Positions 26,604 to 36,084 are shown, counted from the first letter of the stretch. The stretch is DNA of 64,000 nt from Oceaniovalibus sp. ACAM 378 (GCF_008085915.1 NZ_VSJK01000017.1:1-64000), one strand, 5' to 3'. Notes: generated by a model not told the origin, from the sequence alone. Translations and numbers: made by a program.

Positions 26604-27782
26604 TCAGTCTTCGAATGGCAGGCCGATATACTGTTCGGCCAGCGCCGCCTGAGCGCGCTCGGAAGTGCACAGATGATCGTAATCGTTGATGCGCACCTTT
26701 TTCTCGAACGCCGTTTCTTCCGGGAACACGTGCAGAAGTTTGGTCAGCCACCATGTCAGACGCTCGGCTGACCAGACGCGTCGAAGCGCCGTTGCAGAAT
26801 AGTCGGCGAGATAAGTGTCGTCGCCCTTGCCGTAATGGGACTCAAGGCCGCGAGCCAAATAGAAGACGTCAGAGACTGCCAGGTTGAGACCCTTTGCGCC
26901 GGTGGGCGGAACGATGTGCGCCGCGTCACCGGCCAGGAACATCTGCCCATAGCGCATCGGTTCGGCGACGAAACTGCGCAGTGGGGCGATGGATTTCTCG
27001 ATCGATGGACCGGTGACAATCTGATCGGCGAGTTCGCTCGGAAAGCGTGTTTTCAACTCTTCCCAGAAGCGCTCATCCGGCCATTCGTTGAGATCGGCAT
27101 CCACATCGCACTGGATATAGTAGCGGCTGAGCATCGGGTTGCGCTGGGAGGCGAGAGCGAAGCCATTTTCGTGCCGCGCATAGATGATATCGGGCAGGGG
27201 CGGGGTTTCCGACATGATGCCGAGCCAGCCGAACGGGTAGACCTGTTCATAGATCTTAAGGATATCAGCAGGGATCGATTGTCGCCCAACACCGTGGAAA
27301 CCGTCGCAGGCGGCGACGAAATCGCACTCAATGCGCTCACTCTTGCCGTCCTTGACATAGGTCACATAGGGTTTGTCGCTGGTCAAATCGTGCAGCGCGA
27401 CGTCCACCGCTTCGTTGATGATTTCGGCTCCCGCCTTCTCGCGCGCGGCATACAGATCTTCAGTGATCGCCGTCTGACCATAGGCCATCATCGGCTTGCC
27501 GGTATATTTGACCGTATCGATGAAGAACGGATCGCGTCCCTGCCAGACGATATGCGTACCGTTGTGCAAATGTCCCTCGCGGTCCATGCGCTCGCCCAGG
27601 CCAATGTCGCGCAGCAACTTGATCGTGCCATACTCCAGCACACCAGCGCGGATGCGCTTGAGCACATAGGCCTTGCTCTGTCGCTCCAGAACGATGTTAT
27701 CGATCCCTTTCAGGTCGAGGATGTGGGAGAGCAGTAGCCCAGCAGGCCCCCCTCCGATAATTGCAACGCGCGTTTTCTTCAT
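26604..27782 (-). CDS. pobA: 4-Hydroxybenzoate 3-monooxygenase
   Basis: A 392-residue FAD-dependent hydroxylase. The FAD fingerprint VAIIGGGPAGLLLSHIL opens the protein. DG in VAACDGFHGVGRQSIP and GDAAHIVPPTGAKGLNLA complete the flavin site. The length and AGVLEYGTIKLLRDIGLG region match PobA. It converts 4-hydroxybenzoate to protocatechuate with NAD(P)H and oxygen, feeding LigAB and PcaGH. It is divergent from an IclR-type regulator 268 bases away, as PobA genes often are. Confidence 0.94.
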   Translation of the reverse strand: MKKTRVAIIGGGPAGLLLSHILDLKGIDNIVLERQSKAYVLKRIRAGVLEYGTIKLLRDIGLGERMDREGHLHNGTHIVWQGRDPFFIDTVKYTGKPMMAYGQTAITEDLYAAREKAGAEIINEAVDVALHDLTSDKPYVTYVKDGKSERIECDFVAACDGFHGVGRQSIPADILKIYEQVYPFGWLGIMSETPPLPDIIYARHENGFALASQRNPMLSRYYIQCDVDADLNEWPDERFWEELKTRFPSELADQIVTGPSIEKSIAPLRSFVAEPMRYGQMFLAGDAAHIVPPTGAKGLNLAVSDVFYLARGLESHYGKGDDTYLADYSATALRRVWSAERLTWWLTKLLHVFPEETAFEKKVRINDYDHLCTSERAQAALAEQYIGLPFED

Positions 27783-28049
27783 TGTTCAAGCTACCAACTT
27801 AGTGAATTTTCAAGGCAATTGTCGCGCCGGGCGCGGCGGGTCCGTCTAGACAAACCATGGCGAGAACCCCAATAAAGGCTATGGCGGTTGCGCTGTCAAG
27901 AAAATGAACTCCGGTTTGCAGAGTGGACCACCCAGAAACACAGAGCTGAATGCAGCGCCACAATGCCGAAGTTGCCGAGTTGACAGAACCGGGCTTTTGA
28001 AGGCTTTTCTTGCCCGCCCTTTTTCATCCAGAAACATGGAAGTGGCATA

Positions 28050-28862
28050 ATGAAATCCGATGAAGAATCAGCGCCTTCTGGCATTCGCTCGCTGCTGCGC
28101 GGGCTCGAAGTCCTGACCGCGGTCAACGAGAATCCACCGGCCACGATTTCCCGGCTGGTCACCCTGACGGACTTACCCAAGGCAACCGTGATCCGCCTTC
28201 TGGCCACATTGAGATCGGCTGGTTATCTGCGCCAAAACAGCGACACCGGCGCATATGAGCCGTTACCGAAGGTGCGCCGTCTGGCCAGCGCGATGATGAT
28301 CGAAAACCCGTTTCTCAACGAAGCACGCCAGCGGTTAAACCTGTTCGGTCAGCAAATCAGCTGGCCATCGGACCTCTTGATAGCAGAGCCCGATGCGATG
28401 GTCGTCGTTGCCTCCAACCGCGACACGGCGCCGATCCATCTGCGCCGCTTCGAACAACGGCGATTTCCGATTCTAGATTCGGCCGCAGGTCTGGCCTTCC
28501 TGGCTGTCCTGCCGCAAAGCGAGCGGCTGAAAATTGTCAATCGCCACTGCGATATGCAGTCTGGCGGGAATAATACTGGTGCCTTGGTCGACCGGACCCT
28601 CGCGGCAATTGCGGCCGTCGAGGCGCAGGGCTATTCGTCGCACGACTACAACGCGCCGATGGCCGGAACGAAGGCGGTCGGTGTCGCGGTGATGTCGGAT
28701 AAACAGCCGGTTGGCGCGCTCGTTCAGATCATCCTCAAAAACGCGATCACCGACGAACAACTTCATCAGCAATATCTTCCGGCGCTGCATGAATGCGCGG
28801 CGAATCTCGGCGACGCTTATCAGTTGCACCGGGGTATGGAGATGGCGTTTCCCCTGACATGA
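28050..28862 (+). CDS. IclR-family regulator, probably PobR-like
   Basis: A 270-residue IclR protein. The N-terminal winged helix (about 10-75) has IRSLLRGLEVLTAVNENPPATISRLVTL and LPKATVIRLLATLRSAGYL. The effector domain (about 80-260) has ILDSAAGLAFLAVLP and VAVMSDKQPVGAL. It faces pobA across a 268-bp gap. IclR-type activators respond to 4-hydroxybenzoate or protocatechuate in related clusters, so control of pobA is the likely job. TTGACA at 27991-27996 may be its -35. It converges with the LysR gene, ending four bases before it. Confidence 0.87.
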   Translation: MKSDEESAPSGIRSLLRGLEVLTAVNENPPATISRLVTLTDLPKATVIRLLATLRSAGYLRQNSDTGAYEPLPKVRRLASAMMIENPFLNEARQRLNLFGQQISWPSDLLIAEPDAMVVVASNRDTAPIHLRRFEQRRFPILDSAAGLAFLAVLPQSERLKIVNRHCDMQSGGNNTGALVDRTLAAIAAVEAQGYSSHDYNAPMAGTKAVGVAVMSDKQPVGALVQIILKNAITDEQLHQQYLPALHECAANLGDAYQLHRGMEMAFPLT

Positions 28863-28865
28863 TCG

Positions 28866-30074
28866 CTATTCTTCGGCGGCGATCGTGCGCAGATGCTCAA
28901 GCAGGCGCTGCTGCGGCACGCCCGGCATCCAGTCTTCGCGCATCGTGATGCCTATCGAGCGCTCGCTGCCATCCAATGGGTAGGGGATTTCCGAAAGCAG
29001 GCCGAGCTTGATCTCATATGACACCTGCCGCGCCGAAATGACGGTAAGCCGGTTGCTGTTCATCAGCAGGCCTCGCAGCACTGTCAGCGATCCGGTCTCG
29101 ATCGGATGCGCCTCGCCTTGTGGACGATCGAGCATCTTGTAAAATCCGTCGAAATAGGTCCGTGCCGGCGCGCCGGTACGCGGCGCGATCCATGGCCACG
29201 ACGCCAAACGCTGTAATGTTACGGCTTCGCCGCCGAGCAGCGGGTGGTCGCTGCGACCGACGATGATCATCCGATCGATGAACAACCCTTCCTGCACAAG
29301 TTCAGGCGGCAAAAGGGCGCGGCGCAGGGCGCCGATTATGATATCAATATCGCCATGACGCAGCGCCTTTGAGAGATCAATATAAGGAGCGTCGACCACG
29401 GTGATATCTAACATCGGGTATTCGTCGGTGAGAAGCATCAGCGCGCGCGGCAGAAGGCTGGTCTTGGCCAATGGCAGGCAACCAATCGCCAAGCGTCCGA
29501 CAAAGGTACCCTTCCAGCCTTGCACATCGGCCTGTGCCTGAACAAACTCTCCCAATGCCAACTTGGCCAGGCGCGAGAATTCAACCGCCTGACGCGTCGG
29601 CTTGATGCCGGCGCTCGTGCGCTCGAACAGCGCACAGGTAAGCTGTGCCTCAAGCTCGCGGCATGAGCGATGCACTGTCGATTGCTGCACGGACAGTTGC
29701 TGCGCACCAAGCCGAAAGCTCTCGTGCTCGACCACCGAGATCAGGGCCCGCAGTTGGCTGAGTGTAAAGCGACGGTACAAATGTGGTGGCGGCTTGTCGG
29801 TGAAGCGGGCCGCATAGTCGGCCGCCCGTCGCAGATAGTGCGTACCGCGACGGATCCGCGTCAGGTAGATCGCACCGAGCTCTGTCAGCACCATGCCGCG
29901 CTGACGTTCAAACAGTCTTACCCCGAGCTGAATTTCCACCTTCGCGATGCCTTGGGTCAATGCGGGCTGCGACAGATTCAAATGGTTGCTTGCGCGCGTG
30001 ATGCTTCGCATCGAAGCAATCGTCTCCAGCGCCTGCAGGTGTTTCAGGTTCGGAATATAGCTATAGCTGTCCAA
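28866..30074 (-). CDS. LysR-type regulator with two N-terminal HTH domains
   Basis: A 402-residue regulator, about 100 residues longer than normal LysR. Two LysR-type helix-turn-helix units come in series: LQALETIASMRSITRASNHLN with LSQPALTQGIAKVE (about 10-65), then LRALISVVEHESFRLGAQQLS with VQQSTVHRSCRELEAQL (about 110-165). A periplasmic-binding-like effector domain follows (about 190-390). TTG 30074 is the likely start: GGAGG lies 8-12 bases upstream and no earlier start keeps family character. It is divergent from galB and probably controls the lig and gal blocks in response to protocatechuate or gallate-like acids. Confidence 0.85.
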   Translation of the reverse strand: MDSYSYIPNLKHLQALETIASMRSITRASNHLNLSQPALTQGIAKVEIQLGVRLFERQRGMVLTELGAIYLTRIRRGTHYLRRAADYAARFTDKPPPHLYRRFTLSQLRALISVVEHESFRLGAQQLSVQQSTVHRSCRELEAQLTCALFERTSAGIKPTRQAVEFSRLAKLALGEFVQAQADVQGWKGTFVGRLAIGCLPLAKTSLLPRALMLLTDEYPMLDITVVDAPYIDLSKALRHGDIDIIIGALRRALLPPELVQEGLFIDRMIIVGRSDHPLLGGEAVTLQRLASWPWIAPRTGAPARTYFDGFYKMLDRPQGEAHPIETGSLTVLRGLLMNSNRLTVISARQVSYEIKLGLLSEIPYPLDGSERSIGITMREDWMPGVPQQRLLEHLRTIAAEE

Positions 30075-30145
30075 AACAGGTCCTCCTGCAAAATCGACGT
30101 CCGTGGCTCGCCTGCGCCAAGTTTGCACCCTAACAAAAAAGATAC

Positions 30146-30200
30146 TTGTGGAAAATGAATAGTTGGCGCTGACCGGTGCGAAATTCATATTGGCGGATAA
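30146..30200 (+). promoter_or_regulatory. Divergent promoter region of galB and its regulator
   Basis: TTGTGGAAAATGAATAGT (30146-30163) and TTGGCGGATAA (30190-30200) repeat the two boxes found before ligA. The pair sits between the regulator start (30074) and galB (30272). A LysR-type site that serves both directions would be placed here. Confidence 0.5.
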
Positions 30201-30271
30201 GGTCGAAATACCGCTAGTTTGTGGATGTGTGAACACCCACTCCAAGAAGCAAGAAGGTAGCAATCGTCCCA

Positions 30272-31006
30272 ATGGCCAGCGACAAAACTGCTCTCGTCAT
30301 CAGCGCTCATTCTGCCGATTTTGTATGGAGGGCGGGCGGTGCCATCGCCCAGCATTCCAAGCTTGGCTATGAGGTCACGGTTGTTTGCCTCTCCTACGGC
30401 GAGCGGGGCGAATCTGCCAAGCTGTGGAAGTCCGAGGGCATGACACTCGACAAGGTCAAGACGGAGCGTCGGCATGAAGCCGAGAATGCCGCCAAGGCAC
30501 TTGGCGTTCACGATATCCAATTCTTCGATCTTGGCGATTATCCGCTCGAGGTCGACCGGGACGCGAAATACCGGCTGGTTGATGTGATCCGCTCCGTACA
30601 GCCACGCTTCATGTTCAGCCACGCCCATTACGACCCTTATAATCTCGACCATTCCCATACGACCAAGGTCGCCATGGAGTGCCGGATGATCGCCCAGGCC
30701 TGGGGCCACAACCCCGGGGAAAAGGTGCTCGGTGCGCCGCAGCTCTATCTGTTCGAGCCGCATCAGACCGAGCAGATGGGCTGGAAGCCGGATACGTTCC
30801 TCGACATCACCGATGTCTGGGAGAAGAAAAAGAAGGCTATTGAGTGCATGAAGGGCCAGGAACACCTCTGGGACTTCTACACCAATCTGGCCGAAAACCG
30901 CGGCAATCATTTCCGCCGCAACTCCGGTGGTCAGTCAGGCGGTCGAGCCGCCAGATACGCGGAAGGCTTCCAGTCGGTTTATCCACGCACCGTCGACGAA
31001 CTCTAA
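30272..31006 (+). CDS. galB: 4-Oxalomesaconate hydratase, PIG-L type
   Basis: A 244-residue zinc-dependent PIG-L/LmbE-fold protein. The metal motif normally written AHPDD is AHSADFVW here, as in GalB proteins, and [21 protein letters not shown] provides the second site. It hydrates 4-oxalomesaconate to 4-carboxy-4-hydroxy-2-oxoadipate, the step done by the unrelated LigJ in sphingomonads. AGAAGG precedes ATG 30272. First gene of the plus-strand block galB-galC-galD-ligI, whose last three members overlap. Confidence 0.87.
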   Translation: MASDKTALVISAHSADFVWRAGGAIAQHSKLGYEVTVVCLSYGERGESAKLWKSEGMTLDKVKTERRHEAENAAKALGVHDIQFFDLGDYPLEVDRDAKYRLVDVIRSVQPRFMFSHAHYDPYNLDHSHTTKVAMECRMIAQAWGHNPGEKVLGAPQLYLFEPHQTEQMGWKPDTFLDITDVWEKKKKAIECMKGQEHLWDFYTNLAENRGNHFRRNSGGQSGGRAARYAEGFQSVYPRTVDEL

Positions 31007-31082
31007 GGGGGCGCCCGGCGGGGCGTCTTCCTCCACAATTCGGGTCGAAATGCGCAAAAACAGAAGTTTGGAACAGGCTGCC

Positions 31083-31754
31083 ATGAACGTTGTCGTACAG
31101 AACATCGAGCGGGCTGATCCCGTAATCATTGAGGGACTCGCCCGGTGTGGCGTTTCGACTGTGCATGAGGCGCAGGGGCGCAAAGGGCTTCTGGCCGCTT
31201 ACATGCGCCCTATCTATCCCGGCGCCCGGATCGGCGCCTCTGCAGTCACCGTCCTGGCACCGCCTTGCGATAACTGGATGGTGCATGTCGCTGTTGAGCA
31301 GGTGCAGGCCGGTGATATTCTCGTCCTTGCGACCACGTCTCCTACGGATGCCGGCTATTTCGGTGACCTTCTCGCCACCTCCATGCAAGCGCGCGGTGGC
31401 GTTGGGCTGATCATCGATGCCGGCGTGCGCGATGTGCGAGAATTGACGGAGATGCGCTTTCCCGTGTGGTCGAAAGCGATCTGCGCGCAAGGCACAGTCA
31501 AGGAGACCCTGGGCTCGGTCAACATACCGGTGGTTTGCGCCGGCGCACTGGTTCATCCGGGAGACATTATCATTGCCGATGATGACGGTGTCTGCGTGGT
31601 GCGACGCGAGGAAGCCGCAGATGTGCTGGTCAAAGCCCGCGAGCGTGAAAGCAACGAAGAGGCCAAGCGTGTCCGGCTTGCCGCCGGCGAACTCGGTCTC
31701 GACCTTTATGACATGCGCGCGCGCCTGGAGCAGAAAGGCCTGAAATATGTCTGA
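31083..31754 (+). CDS. ligK: 4-Carboxy-4-hydroxy-2-oxoadipate aldolase
   Basis: A 223-residue RraA-fold, metal-dependent aldolase (LigK, also called GalC or ProA). Recognisable parts are [15 protein letters not shown], the [16 protein letters not shown] loop that holds the active-site Asp and Arg, and [21 protein letters not shown]. It splits the pathway's last C7 intermediate into pyruvate and oxaloacetate. ATG 31083 is chosen over a longer frame running into galB; GGAACAGG lies nearby. It overlaps galD by eight bases. Confidence 0.9.
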   Translation: MNVVVQNIERADPVIIEGLARCGVSTVHEAQGRKGLLAAYMRPIYPGARIGASAVTVLAPPCDNWMVHVAVEQVQAGDILVLATTSPTDAGYFGDLLATSMQARGGVGLIIDAGVRDVRELTEMRFPVWSKAICAQGTVKETLGSVNIPVVCAGALVHPGDIIIADDDGVCVVRREEAADVLVKARERESNEEAKRVRLAAGELGLDLYDMRARLEQKGLKYV

Positions 31755-32805
31755 CGGCGTGCGCTGCATGTGGATGCGCGGCGGCACCTCGAAGGGCGGG
31801 GTCTTTCTTGCCGACGATCTTCCGTCGGACACGGCGGCACGCAACGCGTTTCTGCTGGGCGTCATGGGGTCGCCGGATCCACGCCAGATCGACGGTCTGG
31901 GCGGCGCCGATCCGTTAACCTCGAAAGTGGCGATCGTCTCCCCTTCGGCGCGCGACGACGCTGATATCGAATATTTATTCTTGCAGGTCTTCGTCGATCA
32001 AGCGCTGGTCACGGACGCACAGGGGTGCGGCAACATGTTGGCCGCCGTCGGCCCATTTGCCATAGAGCGTGGCCTGGTGCCGGTGCAAGACGGGGAAACC
32101 AGCGTTCGTATCTATATGGCGAACACCGGCAAGGTGGCCGTGGCGCGTGTTGCGACACCAGACGGGCGTGTCACCTATCGCGGCGAGGCGCGCATTGATG
32201 GCGTTCCGGCAACGGCTGCCGCGGTGCCGCTCGAGTTTCTGGACGTTGCCGGTTCCAGTTGTGGCGCGCTTCTGCCCACCGGGCGCCCGGTTGACATGAT
32301 CGATGGCCTCGCCGTGACCTGCATCGACAACGGCATGCCGGTGGTTGTGCTTGCCGCAAGCGATATTGGCATCACCGGCTATGAAACGCGTGAAGAACTT
32401 GATGCCAACACAGAGCTGAAAGCACGTCTGGAAGTTATCCGTTTGATTGCCGGTCCGATGATGAATCTCGGCGACGTGACGCAGAAGTCGGTGCCAAAAA
32501 TGACCATCGTGGCTCCCTCCCGGAATGGCGGGGCGATCACCACGCGCACGTTCATCCCACACCGCTGCCACGCGTCCATTGGAGTGTTCGGCGCTGTCAG
32601 TGTCGCCACCGCCTGCCTTTTGCCGGGCGCGCCGGTGGCAGACATCGCCAATGTGCCGCCGGGCTCGGAGAAGATAATGCTAATAGAGCATCCTTCCGGG
32701 GCGACGCCGACGATCCTTTCGGTCGACGAAGAGGGCGCGGTTACCAGCGCCGGAATGCTGCGCACAGCACGCAAACTTTTTGATGGTGAGGTATTCGCGC
32801 AATGA
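31747..32805 (+). CDS. galD: 4-Oxalomesaconate tautomerase
   Basis: A 352-residue PrpF-family isomerase with the double diaminopimelate-epimerase-like fold. It starts [20 protein letters not shown], has [35 protein letters not shown] with the active-site Cys, and [18 protein letters not shown]. It turns the keto form of 4-oxalomesaconate into the enol form needed by GalB (LigU does the equivalent in sphingomonads). It overlaps both neighbours by a few bases, so it is translationally coupled. Confidence 0.9.
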   Translation: MSDGVRCMWMRGGTSKGGVFLADDLPSDTAARNAFLLGVMGSPDPRQIDGLGGADPLTSKVAIVSPSARDDADIEYLFLQVFVDQALVTDAQGCGNMLAAVGPFAIERGLVPVQDGETSVRIYMANTGKVAVARVATPDGRVTYRGEARIDGVPATAAAVPLEFLDVAGSSCGALLPTGRPVDMIDGLAVTCIDNGMPVVVLAASDIGITGYETREELDANTELKARLEVIRLIAGPMMNLGDVTQKSVPKMTIVAPSRNGGAITTRTFIPHRCHASIGVFGAVSVATACLLPGAPVADIANVPPGSEKIMLIEHPSGATPTILSVDEEGAVTSAGMLRTARKLFDGEVFAQ

Positions 32806-33695
32806 CAACAGAACCAAGGACTACAGCCATCGAACCGGCGACATTTCACCCGAATCCGTCCAAGCCAACCTATGTGCCGCCGGTCGGCGCGGTTGACGCG
32901 CATTGCCATGTCTTCGGCCCTGCGGCGCGTTTTCCCTACGCGGCCGAGCGCAAATACACCCCCGTCGACGCGCCAAAGGAAAAGCTGTTCGCCCTGCGCC
33001 GCCATCTCGGCTTCGCCCGCAACGTCATTGTCCAGGCGAGCTGTCACGGAAAGGACAATGCGGCGCTCATCGACGCGCTTGAAGCGGATCCGCAAGCAAC
33101 GCGCGGTGTTGCCGTGGTCGATCCCTCCATTTCCGATGCCGAACTCGAAAAGATGGACAAAGCCGGCGTGCGCGCCGTGCGCTTCAATTTTCTGTCCCGC
33201 CTCGTCGATACCACGCCGCGCGAAGACTTTCAGCGCATTGCCGAGCGGGTGGCCAAGCTTGGCTGGCATATCGTCGTCTATTTCGAGATGCCCGACCTCC
33301 CGGATCTGGCACCCTTCTTGCGCAGCCTTCCGACGACGGTGGTCATTGACCATATGGGTCGACCGGACGTAGCGGCCGGCGTCGATGCCGCTCCGTTTCG
33401 CGGCTTGATGACCCTGCTCGAGGACGATAAATTTTGGGTCAAAGTCGGTTGCCCGGAGCGGCTGACATGCGACGGCCCGCCCTATCGCGACGTGGTACCC
33501 TTTGCACGGCGCCTGGTCGAAACCTATTCAGACCGGGTCCTGTGGGGCACAGATTGGCCGCATCCAAACATGACAAGCCACATTCCCGATGACGGGCTGC
33601 TTGTCGATCTGATTCCGCAGATCGCCCCCACTCTGGACCTCCAGCGCAAGTTGCTCATACACAATCCGCTCCGCCTTTACTGGGGCGAGGAATGA
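32802..33695 (+). CDS. ligI: 2-Pyrone-4,6-dicarboxylate hydrolase
   Basis: A 297-residue amidohydrolase-superfamily enzyme. HxH is in GAVDAHCHVFGPAARFPYA, followed by RKYTPVDAP, a region that recognises the pyrone. Later His in VVIDHMGRPD and Asp in RVLWGTDWPHPNM complete the site. LigI opens the pyrone made by LigC to 4-oxalomesaconate. Starts at ATG 32802 inside the galD stop. Together with ligABC this completes the protocatechuate 4,5 pathway on this replicon. Confidence 0.92.
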   Translation: MTTEPRTTAIEPATFHPNPSKPTYVPPVGAVDAHCHVFGPAARFPYAAERKYTPVDAPKEKLFALRRHLGFARNVIVQASCHGKDNAALIDALEADPQATRGVAVVDPSISDAELEKMDKAGVRAVRFNFLSRLVDTTPREDFQRIAERVAKLGWHIVVYFEMPDLPDLAPFLRSLPTTVVIDHMGRPDVAAGVDAAPFRGLMTLLEDDKFWVKVGCPERLTCDGPPYRDVVPFARRLVETYSDRVLWGTDWPHPNMTSHIPDDGLLVDLIPQIAPTLDLQRKLLIHNPLRLYWGEE

Positions 33696-33926
33696 CCCGC
33701 ATGACAATCCCCTCGCAGCCTTCAAGAGGTTTTGAACCTGGGGTCTTCAGCATCTTGCCCTCGCTGCAGCCTCAGAGTGCGCCGGGCACAATTCGTGTCG
33801 CGCGCCCTCTGCCGGTTCGCAAAAGGTGCATCGACATCGACGGAACGGCATCAGCACGATCAACCCCTATGGCGTCGAGGCGACACGCCGTTTCGCAGGT
33901 GGTGACCCGATAAGCCAATAACATAC

Positions 33927-33949
33927 GCGGCGGGACCATATCCCACCGC
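33927..33949 (+). repeat. Leader hairpin upstream of the first TRAP binding protein
   Basis: GCGGCGGGA and TCCCACCGC can pair around a five-base loop 40 bases before the gene start. The 296-bp gap after ligI holds nothing else I recognise. A close copy of this hairpin precedes the second binding-protein gene. Confidence 0.6.
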
Positions 33950-33989
33950 AGGCACGATGGGTGCCAAGAACACAACGGGGAGGAAAAAT

Positions 33990-34997
33990 ATGAAACTTAT
34001 AGCAGCAGGACTGGCCGGATTGCTTGGTTTGGCGATCACTGTGACACATGCCGACGCTGCCGAGTTGCGTCTGGCGCACTTCATGTCGCCTATGCATCAC
34101 ATGCAAAAGCGCATGATGGAGCCGCTGGCGGAAAAACTTGCGGCCGAGACCGACGGCGAGGTGACCCTCCGTATTTTCCCGTCTGGCGAATTAAGCAAGA
34201 GCGCCGCTGCACAGTGGAAGACGGCCCTGACCGGCGTTGCCGACATAACGTTCGGGCTGCAGGGCTATACCAGTGAAACCTTCCCGCGCACCATGTTTGT
34301 CGTCGCGCCAGGCCTGTTTCACTCTTCGACCGAGGCGACCAAGGCGCTTTGGGAGAACATCGATGCTCTGGCGCCCGATTACGAGCGTGCCAAACTGCTT
34401 GCCGCCTGGGCGGCTGAACCGGCCATCATCATGACCAAGACTGTCCCCGTCGAGACGATGGATGACATGAAGGGCCTGAAGATCCGGACCGCCGATCAGG
34501 TTGGAGCGGCTATCGTTCAGGCAATGGGCGGCACACCTGTGCCCCTGCCCGCGAGCGAAATGTACACGGCCCTCGACACGGGCGTAATCGACGGCATCAT
34601 GAGCGATGCCAGCACCATCGCATCCTTCAAGCTGCATGAGGTCGCCAACTATTTCACCGTCGGCCTGCCGTCCAGCACATCGGCCTACTTCATGGTCATG
34701 AACAAGGACAGCTTTGGAAATCTGAACGAGGAGCAGCAGGCAAAACTGGATGCACTGACCGGCCAGGAGCTCAGCATGACAGCCAGCAAATCCTATGCCG
34801 ATGAGGCAGCACACGGTTTGCAGATGGTACGCGAAGCCGGCAAGACAATCATCGAGGTCCAGCCCGCCGTTCTCGAGGATTTCCACGCCAAGTCCGACAT
34901 CGTGGTGCAGTCAATGCTGCAGGCGGCAGAAGCTGCCGGGATTGACGGGGAGACAATCCTCGAGGGACTGCGCGGCAGCGTATCGGCGACCCAATAA
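33990..34997 (+). CDS. TRAP transporter binding protein, DctP family (copy 1)
   Basis: A 335-residue periplasmic protein with a signal peptide (MKLIAAGLAGLLGLAIT, cleavage probably after ADA). DctP features include LAHFMSPMHHMQKRMMEP, RIFPSGELSKSAAAQWKTAL, and MKGLKIRTADQVGAAIVQAMG with the Arg that normally clamps a carboxylate. PVPLPASEMYTALDTGVIDG follows. GGGGAGG lies shortly before ATG 33990. Beside the protocatechuate genes it probably captures an aromatic or pathway acid. It is a tandem paralogue of the next gene. Confidence 0.92.
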   Translation: MKLIAAGLAGLLGLAITVTHADAAELRLAHFMSPMHHMQKRMMEPLAEKLAAETDGEVTLRIFPSGELSKSAAAQWKTALTGVADITFGLQGYTSETFPRTMFVVAPGLFHSSTEATKALWENIDALAPDYERAKLLAAWAAEPAIIMTKTVPVETMDDMKGLKIRTADQVGAAIVQAMGGTPVPLPASEMYTALDTGVIDGIMSDASTIASFKLHEVANYFTVGLPSSTSAYFMVMNKDSFGNLNEEQQAKLDALTGQELSMTASKSYADEAAHGLQMVREAGKTIIEVQPAVLEDFHAKSDIVVQSMLQAAEAAGIDGETILEGLRGSVSATQ

Positions 34998-35010
34998 GAG
35001 AATAGCACAT

Positions 35011-35033
35011 GCGGCGGGGAGATATCCCGCCGC
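35011..35033 (+). repeat. Leader hairpin upstream of the second TRAP binding protein
   Basis: GCGGCGGG and CCCGCCGC pair around a short loop between the two dctP-like genes. Sequence, position and following text (ACAACGGGGAGGAAA then ATGAAAC) repeat the leader of copy 1, so the leader was duplicated with the gene. It could act as a processing or attenuation site. Confidence 0.6.
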
Positions 35034-35073
35034 GGCATAATGCATGTCGAAAAAAACAACGGGGAGGAAAGAT

Positions 35074-36078
35074 ATGAAACGTATAGCAGCAGGGCTGGCC
35101 GGATTGCTCGGTTTGGCGATCACAACGGCAGCAACATCCGCCAATGCCACCGAGTTGAAGGTCTCGCACTTCATGTCGCCCATGCATCATATGCAGGTGC
35201 GGGTACTCGAGCCGATGGCCAAGGAGTTGGCCGAGCAGACGGGCGATAGTCTGACGTTTCGCATCTTTCCCTCCGGTGAACTGAGCAAAAGTCCCGCGGC
35301 ACAGTGGAAAACGGCGTTGACCGGTGTCACCGACATCGCTTTCGGGCTGCCAGGCTATACGACAGAGAATTTTCCACGCACCATGCTGGCCGTGTCACCT
35401 GGTCTCTTCGAAACCGCCGCCGAGGCGACCAACGCCATATGGGATGACATCGCCGATATCGCCCCGGACTATGAGCGGGCCAAGCTGCTCGCCCTGTGGA
35501 GCACTGAGCCGGCAGCCCTCATGACCCGGGACAAACCGGTGCGCACTCTTGCCGATATAAAGGGCCTGAAAATCCGGACCGCCGATCAGGTTGCGGCGGC
35601 ACTTATCGACGCCTGGGGCGGCACGCCAGTGCCCCTGCCGGCGAGCGAAATCTATACGGCCATGGATACAGGTGTCATCGACGGCCTGTTCATTGATGCG
35701 AGCGGCGTGCCGTCCTTCCGTCTCGACGAAGTCGTTAAATATGTGACACTCGATCTGCCAACGCCTTCCTCGGTCTTTTTCCTGGTCATGAACAAGGATT
35801 CCTGGGACGGGCTGAGCGATGGCGAAAAAACGGCGCTCGACAGCCTGAGCGGACGTCAGCTCAGTCTCGATTCTGCGGCCTCCAACACTCTGGAAGCAGA
35901 GCGGGGCATGGACATGCTGGAAAAGGCGGGCCGGGAAATTATCCGGCTCGAGGACGAAGCGAGACAGGCTTTCGTAGACGCAACGAAACCAGTGGCGGAA
36001 CAGCTTGTCGCAGATGCCGAGAGCCGCGGCGTGGCAAACGCGGCGGATATTGCCTCCGCTCTCCAGAAGAAGAAGTAA
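35074..36078 (+). CDS. TRAP transporter binding protein, DctP family (copy 2)
   Basis: A 334-residue paralogue of the preceding protein with a nearly identical signal peptide (MKRIAAGLAGLLGLAITTAA) and shared SHFMSPMHHMQ, RIFPSGELSKSPAAQWKTAL and MKGLKIRTADQV-like segments (here IKGLKIRTADQVAAALIDAWG). The binding half diverges (FIDASGVPSFRLDEVVKY), so the two copies may bind different acids and share one membrane unit. It ends six bases before dctQ. GGGGAGG precedes ATG 35074. Confidence 0.92.
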   Translation: MKRIAAGLAGLLGLAITTAATSANATELKVSHFMSPMHHMQVRVLEPMAKELAEQTGDSLTFRIFPSGELSKSPAAQWKTALTGVTDIAFGLPGYTTENFPRTMLAVSPGLFETAAEATNAIWDDIADIAPDYERAKLLALWSTEPAALMTRDKPVRTLADIKGLKIRTADQVAAALIDAWGGTPVPLPASEIYTAMDTGVIDGLFIDASGVPSFRLDEVVKYVTLDLPTPSSVFFLVMNKDSWDGLSDGEKTALDSLSGRQLSLDSAASNTLEAERGMDMLEKAGREIIRLEDEARQAFVDATKPVAEQLVADAESRGVANAADIASALQKKK

Positions 36079-36084
36079 CAAACA

